Below, piece after piece: positions 32,331 to 43,053 of a DNA stretch of 64,000 nt. Origin of the DNA: Rhizopus sp. PT2906 (Eukaryota > Mucoromycota > Mucoromycetes > Mucorales > Rhizopodaceae). The notes beneath the pieces are model-generated. The model did no database searches, had not been told where the DNA came from, and worked only from the letters and a program-made list of their open reading frames with translations. A program made the position numbers and the translations under genes. Where the stretch lies: contig JAMYHX010000152.1 of NCBI GenBank assembly GCA_025529335.1, positions 19,677-83,676 of the forward strand, written 5' to 3'. Within the stretch, counting starts at the first letter, position 1, and the number at the start of each line of letters is the position of its first letter.

Positions 32331-34716
32331 ATGTCAGCAGGAATCATTTTTTCGACACTTCTTTTTCGTCCTCGTAAGCTAAAGTACAATAAGTTTTATA
32401 GAAAGATACTAAACAATGTTCAAGACAAGAGCCTGGTACTATTCTATCCATTTTATCTCGTACAGCAGCCTCAGTCAAGTCAAGAGGGCCATCCCTCGTC
32501 TCACTTGCTATCGGTCTTCGATTTGCCCACACGAACAAAATATCCATTGCTTACTGTGAAGCACAACCACCAACCTTTGTAAAATCACCTCTCGTTCAAA
32601 CCAAGACAGTACATGACACCTTATTACAGAAAAAGCAAAACACCCGATCTGTTCTTTATGACGTATGGGAGCTTATCAAGCCTGACCTCGGACTACTCTG
32701 TTTGATTATCTTGTCCGCTATAGGAGCAGCTATTGTTCAACTTCAGACACCCATGGTAACCGGACAACTGATCAATATCTTATCTAGTGTGAAAGAACTA
32801 GGATCTCTCACGATTCGCGATTTGAATAAGCCTGCGATGAAACTCTTTGGTCTTTTGGTGTCTCAAGGTTTGTGTGTTCTAGAAATATAAAGATAGTTAT
32901 TTATGATTGATTTAGGCTTTTTGACGTTTGCACATATTGCACTGGTTTCTGCTTTTGGTGAAAATGTTGCTAAAAGACTTCGTTCCAAGCTCTTTTCCGC
33001 CATCATTCAACAAGATTTGACATTTTTTGATACCCATCGTAGCGGCGAGTTAGTCAGTCGACTCACAGCCGATGTTGCCGAATTCAAGGTAAGAGAGGAT
33101 ACTGTACGTAGAAGAAAATGATAAAGAGACTTCGATTAGAGTACATTCAAATAACTAGTCACTCAAGGTTTAAAATCTGTCACTCAAACGATCGGATCAG
33201 CCATTCAGCTTTTCAGAATCTCCACTTCTTTAACCTTGACTATGCTCGGAACAATGCCTATTCTTTATATCATGCTTAATCTGTACGGTAGTTATTTAAG
33301 AAACCTGAGCAAAAAGAATAAGCAATTGGATGGTTATGCTGGTGGTGTTGCTGGCGAGGTGAGCGTATATAATTTTTCCTTTGCAGAATGTATTCTTAAC
33401 ATCATCTAGGTCCTTTCCAACATGAGAACGGTAAGAGCCTTTGCCTCTGAGGAACGTGAGATGGAGCATTATGGAAAATCATGTAACCAAGTAGCCACGG
33501 CCAATCAGTACATGGGACTTCATATCGGCCTCTTCCAGGGATTGACAAATATCTCGATCGGATGTATGGTCTTGACCGTACTTTACTATGGTGGATCTTT
33601 GGTCGTGAAGAATGAATTGACCGGTGGTGATCTTATGTCCTACATGCTCTCAACTCAAACTGCTCAACAGTCACTCGTCTCTCTTGGTGTCTTGTTTGGT
33701 CAATCCATCAAGGCTGCTGCTTCTGCTAGTCGCGTCTTCGAATTCATTCACTTGCAGCCTCAGGTGCCATTAAGAGGTGGCCTGATCCCTGACCACGTTC
33801 ACGGTAACATTCAGTTCAGAGATATCGATTTCAGCTACCCATCACGACCTCAACATAAGGTACTCAACGGATTTAGCTTGGACATTCCCCAAGGCACGAC
33901 TGTGGCCTTGTGTGGGCCATCTGGTTCTGGTAAATCAACGATCGCTTCCTTGTTGGAGAGATTCTACGAACCTACTGCTGGAAATGTTTATTTGGATGGC
34001 GAAGAATTAAGGACATTGGACCCTTCATGGCTAAGAGAGCATATTGGTTTCATCAACCAAGAACCTGTCTTATTCGCCACATCTATTCTTGAAAATATAC
34101 GTTACGGAAGACCTGATGCTACTTTAGAAGAAGTGAAGGAAGCTGCTCGTCAGGCAAATGCAGAATCGTTCATTGAGAGCTTCCCAGATGGATATGAAAC
34201 AATCGTAGGTGAGCGTGGTGCTGCCTTGTCTGGGGGACAAAAGCAGCGTATTGCCATAGCCCGTGCTATTCTTAAAGACCCAAAGGTGAGAGAAAACAAT
34301 ATACAAATGGTTTTAACTCTGACACGTATAACTTTTGATATTAGGTCCTTATTCTGGATGAAGCTACTTCTGCATTAGATAGTAAGTAACAGTGATTTTT
34401 TTTTGTTGAATTTGACTAAGTGTACTTGATGTAGCACAAAGTGAAAGAATGGTTCAGGAAGCACTTGATAAGTTAATGCGTGGAAGGACAGTACTTATTA
34501 TCGCACACCGTCTTTCAACTATTCGAAAGGCAGACACGATTGTGGTCATGGGCAAAGTACCTGGGAACATTTTAGAAAAAGGCAAGTTGATTGTTTGTAC
34601 AAATGATTTTTTTTATTGACTTTTGAGTTACCATAGGAACACACGATGAATTGATGCGTAAACAATCAGTTTATTTTAGACTTCATAATCAATTAGCCAA
34701 TGCTGATAATGAATAA
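32331..34716 (+). CDS. ABCB8: Mitochondrial ABC half-transporter, ABCB8-like, with in-frame TAA
   Basis: Eight exons: 32331-32373, about 32430-32867 (acceptor 32465 is an in-frame alternative), 32916-33088, 33140-33358, 33410-34285, 34345-34381, 34435-34581 and 34637-34716. About 670 codons. The presequence is basic; one transmembrane domain (GQLINIL, FFDTHRSGELVSRLTADVAEFK, GLTNISIGCMV, LTGGDLMSYML) is followed by one nucleotide-binding domain (Walker A GPSGSGKST, signature LSGGQKQR, Walker B VLILDEATSALD, H-loop IAHRLST). Wording matches ABCB8 more closely than MDL1 or Atm1. The fourth exon begins STFK and then reads TAA (33152-33154) before resuming LVTQGLKSVTQ. No splice choice I could find avoids it. 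The gene may be a recent null allele, or read through (the context is TAA CTAG). Intron seven is GC-AG. Confidence 0.85.
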
Positions 34717-34796
34717 AAAGACATGTTTATATAAATATTGAAGCTTATCAGGGGTATTTATTATTTTTACATTATACTAACAAAGTAAAATATGTC

Positions 34797-36623
34797 TTAG
34801 ATCTCTTGCTTTTCATCAATGACGATCAGCTCAGTGTTGTTTTCATGCTGCTCTTTTGCAGATTCTTCTTCGAGGTATCTAGCAATATCCAATTTAGCCT
34901 TGTCAACATCGATGAACCAAATGATCACCATGGCAACAACAAATAAGGCGAGTACAAATGGCCAACCTCTCCAAAGATTCGTTGTGTACTGAGTGATGGC
35001 ACCAATGATAGCAGGGCCGATCCAGGAAGAAGCTTTATTGATGACACCAAAGAGACCAAAGAACAGGTTTTCTTTGCCTTTAGGAATCAATTCAGCCAAC
35101 ATAGTATTCTGCCATGCCCAAATAGGGGCTGAGAATAGACCTGTCCAAACATAGAATACCCAGAGCTCCCAACTGGTTCTGATGCCAAAATTAGTAAGAC
35201 CTATACCAAAGCATCCCCAGACAGCGACAACACCAGAGAGACCGATGATGATAAGTAAGTTGGTCTTGGTGCTGACGCCTATCTTTGACAACCAAAGAAA
35301 GAAGAAGCAGCCGATAATAGATGTCACGGCTGATGCGAGGTTGAGGATAGTGACTTGCTGAGCGGAAAAGCTTGTGATTTGACCCTGCGTGATGGCAATC
35401 ATTTGATTTGTTGTCGAGATAGCATCTGAGAACATAAAGTAAGAGAGAATATACAAGAATAGGTACTTGAGTCTCTTTGCTTCCTTTACGGCCCTAAAAA
35501 TCGATTTCCAACCGATGGTAAAATGGTTTGAGTCCTTTGGAAGAGGTGGGCCTTGTCTACCTGTAGGAATGGCGAGGAAGTAAGGGATGGCGTTTAGTAC
35601 CCAGAAACCACCACAGACAACAGTGGAGATGTAATTGAATATGGGTGCATTACCAAGATAATGTGGGGTATCTTCTGGGAAATTATAGTTTGACCACGCA
35701 ATGTAGGATACACCAGACAGGATGCCTTGTGAAAATGGATTAGGTTATTGTGTGTCCTACACGATTATTCATGTACCGCACCTGTCATGATCAAGAAACC
35801 AATGTTTGAAAAGATAGTAGACACAGCAGACACATGATTTCTCCACTTTTCAGTAATAATTAGCTTCTCATCTCTTGTCAATTTGGGATCTGCTCGAGCC
35901 TTTCGGACCACTGGTAAGTTATCACTATTGTATGAATACGGAATAAAGAGTCTGTAACCAAATATGTTAAAATCTTTACCTGAGTGTAGGGAAAGCAGCT
36001 GCATAAAATACGAGTGATGTTCCATATGAAATCAGAGCTAGGATCATGATGGCCATCATGGCATTCCAGTTGGATCCATCGTTATAAATAAAGACGATAG
36101 GAAGTATTTGAGTAGCACAGCCAATAACGGTGGCAATTAAGAGAATGTATCTATTCCATTTGCCGTAATCTGCAAGACTGCCAAATGAAGTAAATAGAAC
36201 GAATTGGATCACGAAGGCTATTGCTTGAGAATACAAGACCATGGACGCAACGGGAACACTGCCTCCGTTCCAAGGAACATAACATACTTCGTCTTGGTTA
36301 TAAATATCACAACCTTGTTTGGCAGGCGAGGTATCTGTGGCAGGATAGAACCCTCCGAGATAAGCGAGAGACTGAAGTATATTTGGCATGTAACTATTAA
36401 TAGTAAATCCATTATCCTAAAAAATGCAAAAAAGTGTTTAATAGAGTATGATCATGTATAAGCTTTATCAACATACTCCATTATAATAAAGATAATATCC
36501 CCATAGTTCCCATTTAGTAGCAGGAGGCTGAGAGAGTACTTCTTTGCCTTCTTTTGTTGTTGGATCTATTTCTACATCTGTTGAAGTAAAAGGACTAGCA
36601 AAGATACCGTTTTCCTTTTTCAT
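34797..36623 (-). CDS. ATG22: Atg22-like vacuolar amino-acid effluxer (MFS)
   Basis: Four exons (36477-36623, 35980-36416, 35782-35924, 34797-35725) give 551 residues with about 12 hydrophobic segments. Family markers are WELWGYYLYYNGDNGF at the start, FTSFGSLADYGKWNRY, KWRNHVSAVST, and AIPTGRQGPPLP. Atg22 exports amino acids from the vacuole after autophagic degradation. For the second intron the acceptor at 35925 (55 nt intron, protein FPTLSDNLPVVRKARADP) is preferred over an earlier AG that would leave a 28-nt intron. The gene is convergent with the ABC transporter gene, 80 bp between stops. The C-terminus is acidic and soluble. Confidence 0.9.
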
Positions 36624-37710
36624 TTATTAAAGGTAACAAAAGAGAGAAAAGGAAAGTCGAATAAAAAAAGACATGATCTTTTTATAGTTGATCCACAATG
36701 AAAAGTGCAACCGTTTGTTTTTTTATTCCCACAGTAACCTGTATTTAGAATCGAATTATTGTGATACCATTCATATTCCTATGAAAAAGTCCCTTAGAAA
36801 CAGACCCTTTTATCTTTATTTACCTTACTTAAACCAATTGAAATCACGCAATACAAGTATATCACCTGGCCCTTGGTCTATTTATAAAATAAACATGTCT
36901 TTTTTTCTTTAATACATAGTCGTTTGTCCTTTTGCTTATTTTGGATATATTATAACTTTCATTATTACTTTCTATCATTCTTTCTTCGCACATAAAGAGG
37001 ATCATCTGTATTAGTTCAATGACTGAGTAACAGATAATTAAGGTCATGTCAATCAATCAAAGAACCATTTGTGTCGCATACAAGGAAGGAACATATATCA
37101 AGCAATATGATATAGAGGATGTGATTAAGCCATGTATTTCCAAGGCCGTCTTCTTCTTTTATCAAATTCGTGATGACAAGACTCGTTCTGCTTCTTAGGC
37201 AACACTGTGCCTATACTTGGCTTTTGTGACATTGTGGTTTTCTAAAGATCTACAATACTCTGGTCGGTTTCCGTTATCAAACACTATTTTGACAGTAATG
37301 CTTCGATATGTTCATCAGATAACCTTAACACTACGACTGTCCATATCTCTGCCGAATAAGTCATGGCCAAGGTGAGGTCTATCACCCCTTTGCCAGATCT
37401 GATTATGTGATTAGCTTTCGAAACTAATAGAGGAACGGGAACTCTCACCAATTAGGCGAATTTCATTCCATTTTATAATCAGAGTGCTCCAAGAGGGAGG
37501 TTCATAACACAATGAGAGGGTGGTTATTGATGCACTCCCAAGGAGATCTGCAAAGTCACTATGGACAAAACTGGAAATATTGAAATTCCAGCCGTGATGG
37601 TATACGTGATTGTTCGCCAAAAGTTTCTCTCTCTTTTTTTTTTCTTTTTTCTTTTCTATTCACTCTTTACATTTCAAGAAAATTCAATTACTTTAAACAT
37701 GTATAGTATC

Positions 37711-38180
37711 AAAGGTTCCTTTCTTCTGGTTGGCAAAATCGGAGAAAGCTAAGCAGTCAACACTTGTGATGAAGAATCTATGGCTAGGATTTTGCCTGTA
37801 GAGAGCTGGCCCTTCCAGGTACTTTGAAACAGGTATTGTCAGCAGGGACTTTTTTCTACACCTAGCCATAAGCCTTTTGACCTCTTTTGTTGTCATCATT
37901 GTGTGTCGACCCTAGAATCCATCAAGTTGCGCTTGGTACTCCCACATTGATGGTAGTGAAAGTAGCTATGTGCGTACTGAATTTGCAATACATGGTCATA
38001 TAAACGGTAATACACACACACATATATATATATTTATATGCACAAAATTAACACAGTTTCTTTGATATCATAACATTTGAAGATTTATTCACCTTCTATT
38101 GTTGGCTCTGTTTCTATGGAATAACGTATGGCTTGTAGCTGCATTGTAACAAATGTTCCTTCCTTCTGGTTGGCAAAATT
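37711..38180. repeat. Diverged direct repeat about 440 bp apart
   Basis: The 30-bp segment at 37711-37740 recurs at 38151-38180 with about 26 matches (shared core TTCTGGTTGGCAAAAT). Weak similarity extends to the right. Both copies lie in minus-strand frames (37693-37899, 38089-38394) that may be decayed copies of one repeated gene or element. Confidence 0.45.
38012..38033 (+). repeat. (AC)n-(AT)n microsatellite
   Basis: Compound dinucleotide repeat in the gene-poor region. Confidence 0.85.
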
Positions 38181-39149
38181 TGGCGACGCTCGTCAAAGTA
38201 ACGCAGCATGTCATCATGGCTTTCATCTTATCATCTAATTGGACAGCTTTTGCTCTTAACGCTGACCCAAGTGAATGTTGTCCATATATATTTGCGTATT
38301 GATTCCAGTCTCTTACATGGCTTACCCTGACAACATTGACCACCGTGCTTAATTCCATGCTTGATTGAATGTATCGTACCTTGTTCCAAATCAAAGTTCT
38401 CCTCTCTGTTCATCAATAGAATCCGAAGGTGAAGAGCACTATATGAAGTTGAAAGTATGAAAGATTGTCAAATGCGTCATGGTCATGTACAATGTTTGAT
38501 AAAGTGAAAAGGCTACAGTAATCTAGCATATGACACATGGGAGTCGTTATTACACGTATGGAACACACTTGATATTATCAGTGGCTTCTAGCAAACATAT
38601 TGATTCATGCATGAGTTTTGATGTACACTTTGACCATGACTGCATTTGATCAATATACGGCTTTTTTTAACAAGAAATGGTGAATACAATCATAGTTATA
38701 CTGAGCAATGGAACTCCTTCTACAGACAACTGTTCTTCAGCTAATATTTTCATAGTCTCATTAGCTCTGAGATCATAATCTTATTTCTCATCATCATCAT
38801 TGTCAACAGCTTCAGGAAGCTTTCTCTTCTTTTAGATCGGGAGCAATCGAAGATTGATTTATTGCTATCAGGAAATCTGCTCTCACTCATAAAGATCGAT
38901 AGTCTTTCAAGAGCTTATCCTTCTTTGTATATTGTAACAAATACCCCAAGAAGTAAGTGGTTGTTCCTTGATAGTTACAGTGTGTAGAGCGCTGTGATAA
39001 GACCCAACAGCATTGGAGACTCTGGTTTTGTGATTAGATGAATTGTGATGTTGAAGACTACCAAAATGGAATATCATATTTGGATTAGAAGGCTGCAAGC
39101 ACCATATCAACAAGCTCTTACAGTTGCGAACCTGCAGTTATCATATCAT

Positions 39150-39830
39150 GCCGCTGGGTAGTGAGCCTGATTGGGAAAATGACATCAGTAATCCTGATGA
39201 TCGGTGAATCTTCAATTCATGTTCGCCATTTTCAATGGAACCCAACAAAGGGCATGAGGCTGAACGGCATCAAGAATTGGGAAGAGCCTTGCCCACTTTC
39301 AACGAACAGAGTACAAAGCTTACAATTGTAGGAAGAATGATCATTGAACAAGAACAACTTTCCAATTCATATGGCACCTCCAGAGCCCTTGACCCCAACC
39401 CTGATAATCCACGTAGATGCTTCCAAATACAGGATGCGAAGTGAAGTCGGAAATACTAGAAACGTCTGGTTATTGGGGCGAAGGAAGAAAAAAAGAGACT
39501 TCTGCCAATGTAAGCGAACTGAAGACTATCTACTTCGCACTGAAACTGTACATACCAAACAACAGAAGAACTCGACAATCCGATTCTTCTCAGACAGCGG
39601 AACTGTCCCTTGAATACGTGACAGAGACAGACAAAACAGAGTCGTATACCCTTCAAACGCTAGTGCTTCATTTTCAGGAAACTACAAACGAATACGACCT
39701 GGCTGCTCCTTTATCATCGCATCCAAGGGCTAGAGAGAGCATCAAAACAGATCCGGCCAGCCACAGAAAGATACCTCTATACGAACGAAAGCTCCCAAGA
39801 AGATTGTTTTGCCAAGTACGAAGGTAAGAG
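39150..39830 (+). pseudogene. Decayed retroelement fragment: reverse transcriptase end plus RNase H (DIRS-like)
   Basis: Plus-strand translation in shifting frames reads like the end of a reverse transcriptase (VVSLIGKMTSV, GESSIHVRHFQWN, KNWEEPCPLST) and then an RNase H start (LIIHVDASKY). The core is TSGYWGEG, ANVSELKTIYFALKLYIP and, in another frame, STIRFFSDSGT. It continues with LQTLVLHFQETTNEYDL and PLYERKLPRRLF. This order (VDAS, ELKTIYFALKL, FSDS, then PLYEWKLP-type) is familiar from DIRS-type elements of Mucorales. At least two frameshifts and several stops interrupt it, so it is dead. Named from remembered family patterns. Confidence 0.65.
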
Positions 39831-40007
39831 GTAAAGTCTAGTAATAAAGGAAATAGAAAAAGGACAATGAGTCAAGGAGATCAAATCTATAACACCTTTA
39901 TTTACGATGAATAAAGCAATGGTGTCTATACTCTTTTAACATCCATGTACAATAACGATAATTGGATACTGTAAGAGTACTTGTAGGCATTCAGCTCCTA
40001 GTGGCGA

Positions 40008-40359
40008 TTATTTTTGTTGTGTAAAAAAGACTCCGAGTGCAACCATCGGTTGAAGCAGTGGCTGTGTTGCATGGTCAAAAATTGTATCAGATGATAACAG
40101 CAAGCATTTCCGTGCCCACAGATCGCACAGCATCTCTCCCATAAATGCAAAAGCTTTGTTGGCTTTGAACTTTGCATCCAGCTTTTTTTCCACTTAGATG
40201 ATCAATGCATATGGTAATCAGGGCAGGTGCTCTTTTGTGGATTTTTTTTGCTGATAGACAGTATCTCATCGCCCGATTCATAAACGTCATGTCAACTGTA
40301 TGCTGTACTTCTATGAGTATATGTGGCAGTTCATTTGAGTGCAAGCTGGATGCATACAA
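40008..40359 (-). pseudogene. Decayed nuclease-like or element-associated ORF
   Basis: Two overlapping minus-strand frames (40087-40359 and 40008-40193) form one broken protein. The first has LPHILIEVQHTVDMTFMNRA, YCLSAKKIHKRAPALITICI and then a frame shift; the other frame resumes with FMGEMLCDLWARKCLLLSS and PLLQPMVALGVFFTQQK. I recall a recurrent Mucorales hypothetical family with the same order (ILIEVQ, CDFWAKRCF, DPLVALGHFLTEQ). The IEVQ element is reminiscent of PD-(D/E)XK nucleases, which is inference only. The frameshift marks it as a relic. Confidence 0.5.
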
Positions 40360-41233
40360 AACAATGGATCTTGCGTTACCCGGTCATTCGCTGTCAGCAG
40401 CAACGTAAGTGTGATGTTTCCCTTCTCCTATGCATTAAAAAAGTAAGAAACCTCACAGAGAACACCAAAGAATATAGGCATACAAGATGTTATATTTCTG
40501 GTATTTGTATATAAGAACAGTAGGAGTCAATAGCTAACAATTACTATTCTTTATTTAAAGTTGAGAGAAGAACTAATAAATGAGGGTACGACCCGAATAT
40601 CTATAAAGGATGACGACTACAAATATCTGGCGTCGTCTATTAGCTGAGAATGAATAAATAGAGAATTAAGAGATGTGTGATCTATGTAAACACGACACAA
40701 GAGCCTATATCCTTTGGTGTCCTCTGTGAGAGTAAGCATCAGATTCTATTTCCACTTTTACAATTACTATTTTATATGGTATCTAACATGATATCTTATC
40801 ACACATGAACAATAGGTTTCTGATGCTCCTTCTTCCAAATGTTGTTGAAAGAAGACGGCATTTATTTGCCTGTCTTGGTGCGTCGATTCTCGCTAGTCGA
40901 GGACATATTTTCGCTGATGAACGTCATTTGTGCTGTTGAGGCACTTGTAAGTGTCAAGATATGTTGGAATAAATATCAAATAATCTAATATCTGTTCTTT
41001 TTTAATATACTTTAAATACATAGACTTACATATATGGTTTGCATACGCTCTATAACAACAAGAGCAGAAAGAACAACAAAAAGAAAAGTTACAAAAAGGA
41101 TTCTTTTGTAACAAAGTTTACAAAATAAAAATTTAATATTTATAACATTTCCCAAAATAAGAAGCAGCCGACTTAGTTTACAAGCAAAGCAACAATGAGT
41201 TCGAAAGTCATCAAAGGTTAATTAAACGCCGTC

Positions 41234-41760
41234 TTGGCTCAGCCTTATTTGCCTCCTTTTCGACTTGAAATACGACTATTACTCTTAACCACGCATTTTT
41301 TCTTTTTATTCGTCGACTTAAAATTAATGCAGCAAATGTACCCCTTTTATAGCCTTTTAAGCGGCGCATTTGTTGAGCCAGCCATGAAACATATCACAAA
41401 CCTTAACGAAAGTGTGGCACAAGATCAACAAACTATCGGCCACCACACGCCACCCATGGTAAGAAGCTCTCCCGTCTTTACTAACGCAAGTATCAATGGT
41501 CACTACAAGCTCACTAACGATAACATCATCCATTCATTCACAAGGTTACGCCATTCTGTCATTACATCACTGTATTTCTTCATGAACTGGGAAAAGAGTA
41601 CGCTAATTCCATCACAACCCACAGGAATTCATGAGGGGGTTCGCTTCAACACTAAGTAGATGAACATCATGGTGTCACAGGTGAAAATAAACAAGATTGT
41701 CCAGCGAGTGCGGCAAGCAATGAAACTTGATACAGAGAGAAAGAACGATTCTACAGAATT
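41234..41760 (+). pseudogene. Second decayed reverse-transcriptase fragment
   Basis: The plus-strand frame ending at 41659 contains FMNWEKSTLIPSQPTGIHEG and then FNTK, followed by a stop. The next frame continues MNIMVSQVKINKIVQRVRQA. In DIRS/Ty3-type reverse transcriptases the order is N-x-EKS-x-L-x-PSQ-x-IEHLGF, then IDTKxMxISVPxxKI, then RR/Q-hydrophobic helices, which matches this order. One stop and some substitutions (IHEGVRF for IEHLGF) show decay. It lies downstream of the RNase H fragment, so it comes from a different copy. Confidence 0.5.
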
Positions 41761-43053
41761 TTTCTCCAATAGCTGGGTGTTCATAGCATACAAGCTTTGT
41801 AAACTCTGCTTGAGCCCCCTGAAAAACAAAAAGGTAATTGGAAGCTATTCTTTTGAACTGATTGCATTCAATGCACATAAGATCCTTACGTAGGTCATCC
41901 CACCTATAATCTTGTCATGACCACTGCTGTTCGAAAAGGTGCATCTATAGGTCTCCAAGAACCCCTTTCTTTGGGCAGCAGAAAAAACCCATAAACACGC
42001 CAAAGGCAGATGTTTTGGATACACCCAGGGTACTGAAAGAACGCTTCAAGATATGTCTTAAAAAGGTTCATTCAAAATTACCGATGACAGCTTGTAAAAT
42101 GGATAGGTGCCTGTTCAATGCGGCACGCGAGTAATAAAAATTGTCTCTTTTTTCCTCTCATCCTTACATTTCCAACACTCCCAGTAATAACAAGCTGTCT
42201 TTGACGGCCTTATAAGTGACATCAGTGGCGATGAGCTGAGAGCTAAATGGCAGCTCAAACTTCTTCATCTCAGGAAAACAAGATATAATATAGAAAAAAA
42301 AATTGTTTAGCTGCCTCTGCCGATGAAATAAAGCCTTCATATTCGCTTTCATTCTTTCCAAACTTGCCAGTGACCGTACTCTACAGAATCTGTATGCAGT
42401 ACATCTCTATTCTACGTTTTCGGACTCGCCAAAGAAACTGGAACAAGAAACACCTATCCTCTGCGTCGCATTGTCCAGTTCGTATGTTGTGCGGCCCTTG
42501 TTAATCAAAGTCTTGTTGACAGGATCGTATATAGAAGGATAAACTTCCCCGGTTCTGGACGAAACTCGAACAACAGTCTTCCTAAGTTTGAAACGGCGTG
42601 GGGATCTTTATCAATTCTTCGTCAAGATGGCTCTTCTCTGTACATATGGAATGCCTAGGCAAGTATCTTCTGTAGCTATGCTTTGTGCATCATTTTACAC
42701 TTTCCGTCAATAACTTAAAATTGACCATAACAGTGCGAATCTTTTTCTTTCCTTGAAATCACGAGTACGTTTGTCTTTTTTATGGTTCTTTGCTGTATGT
42801 TTTCTACAAGTACCACTCAATATCAAGATTAATATAAACATGTTCACTGTAAAGAGCTACTGACACTTCTGCTACATTCTCATCAGGGAACCGAGAGATG
42901 AAGTTTCATTTATTTGTTAAAGAATAAAATACACTGTAAAATAACCTCGAAAAAGGCTTAAAAATGTACACCCGCCAATCCTGAGAGAGTCGTGCTACTG
43001 CTTCAACTTTATTCTTCCAGGGTCCGACAGAGCTTGATTTTCTCTTTTTGAAC

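Larger units (their letters stand above)
36624..43053. other. 6.4-kb gene-poor region with mobile-element relics
   Basis: No intact gene is visible between the Atg22-like and LeuRS genes. Interrupted fragments of retroelement polymerase and other element-like frames are listed separately. One 51-codon plus-strand frame at 37046-37198 (start MSINQRTICVAYKEGTYIKQ) looks protein-like but has no identifiable family or continuation. Confidence 0.6.

Noticed and set aside
32331..34716. Ste6-type pheromone exporter paired with the CaaX peptides
   Set aside because: It is a half-transporter with a presequence and ABCB8-specific wording. Ste6 is a full-length two-domain transporter.
35952..35979. Ultra-short 28-nt intron in the Atg22-like gene
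   Set aside because: The next AG (intron 35925-35979, 55 nt) also keeps the frame and gives a protein closer to the family sequence with a normal intron length.
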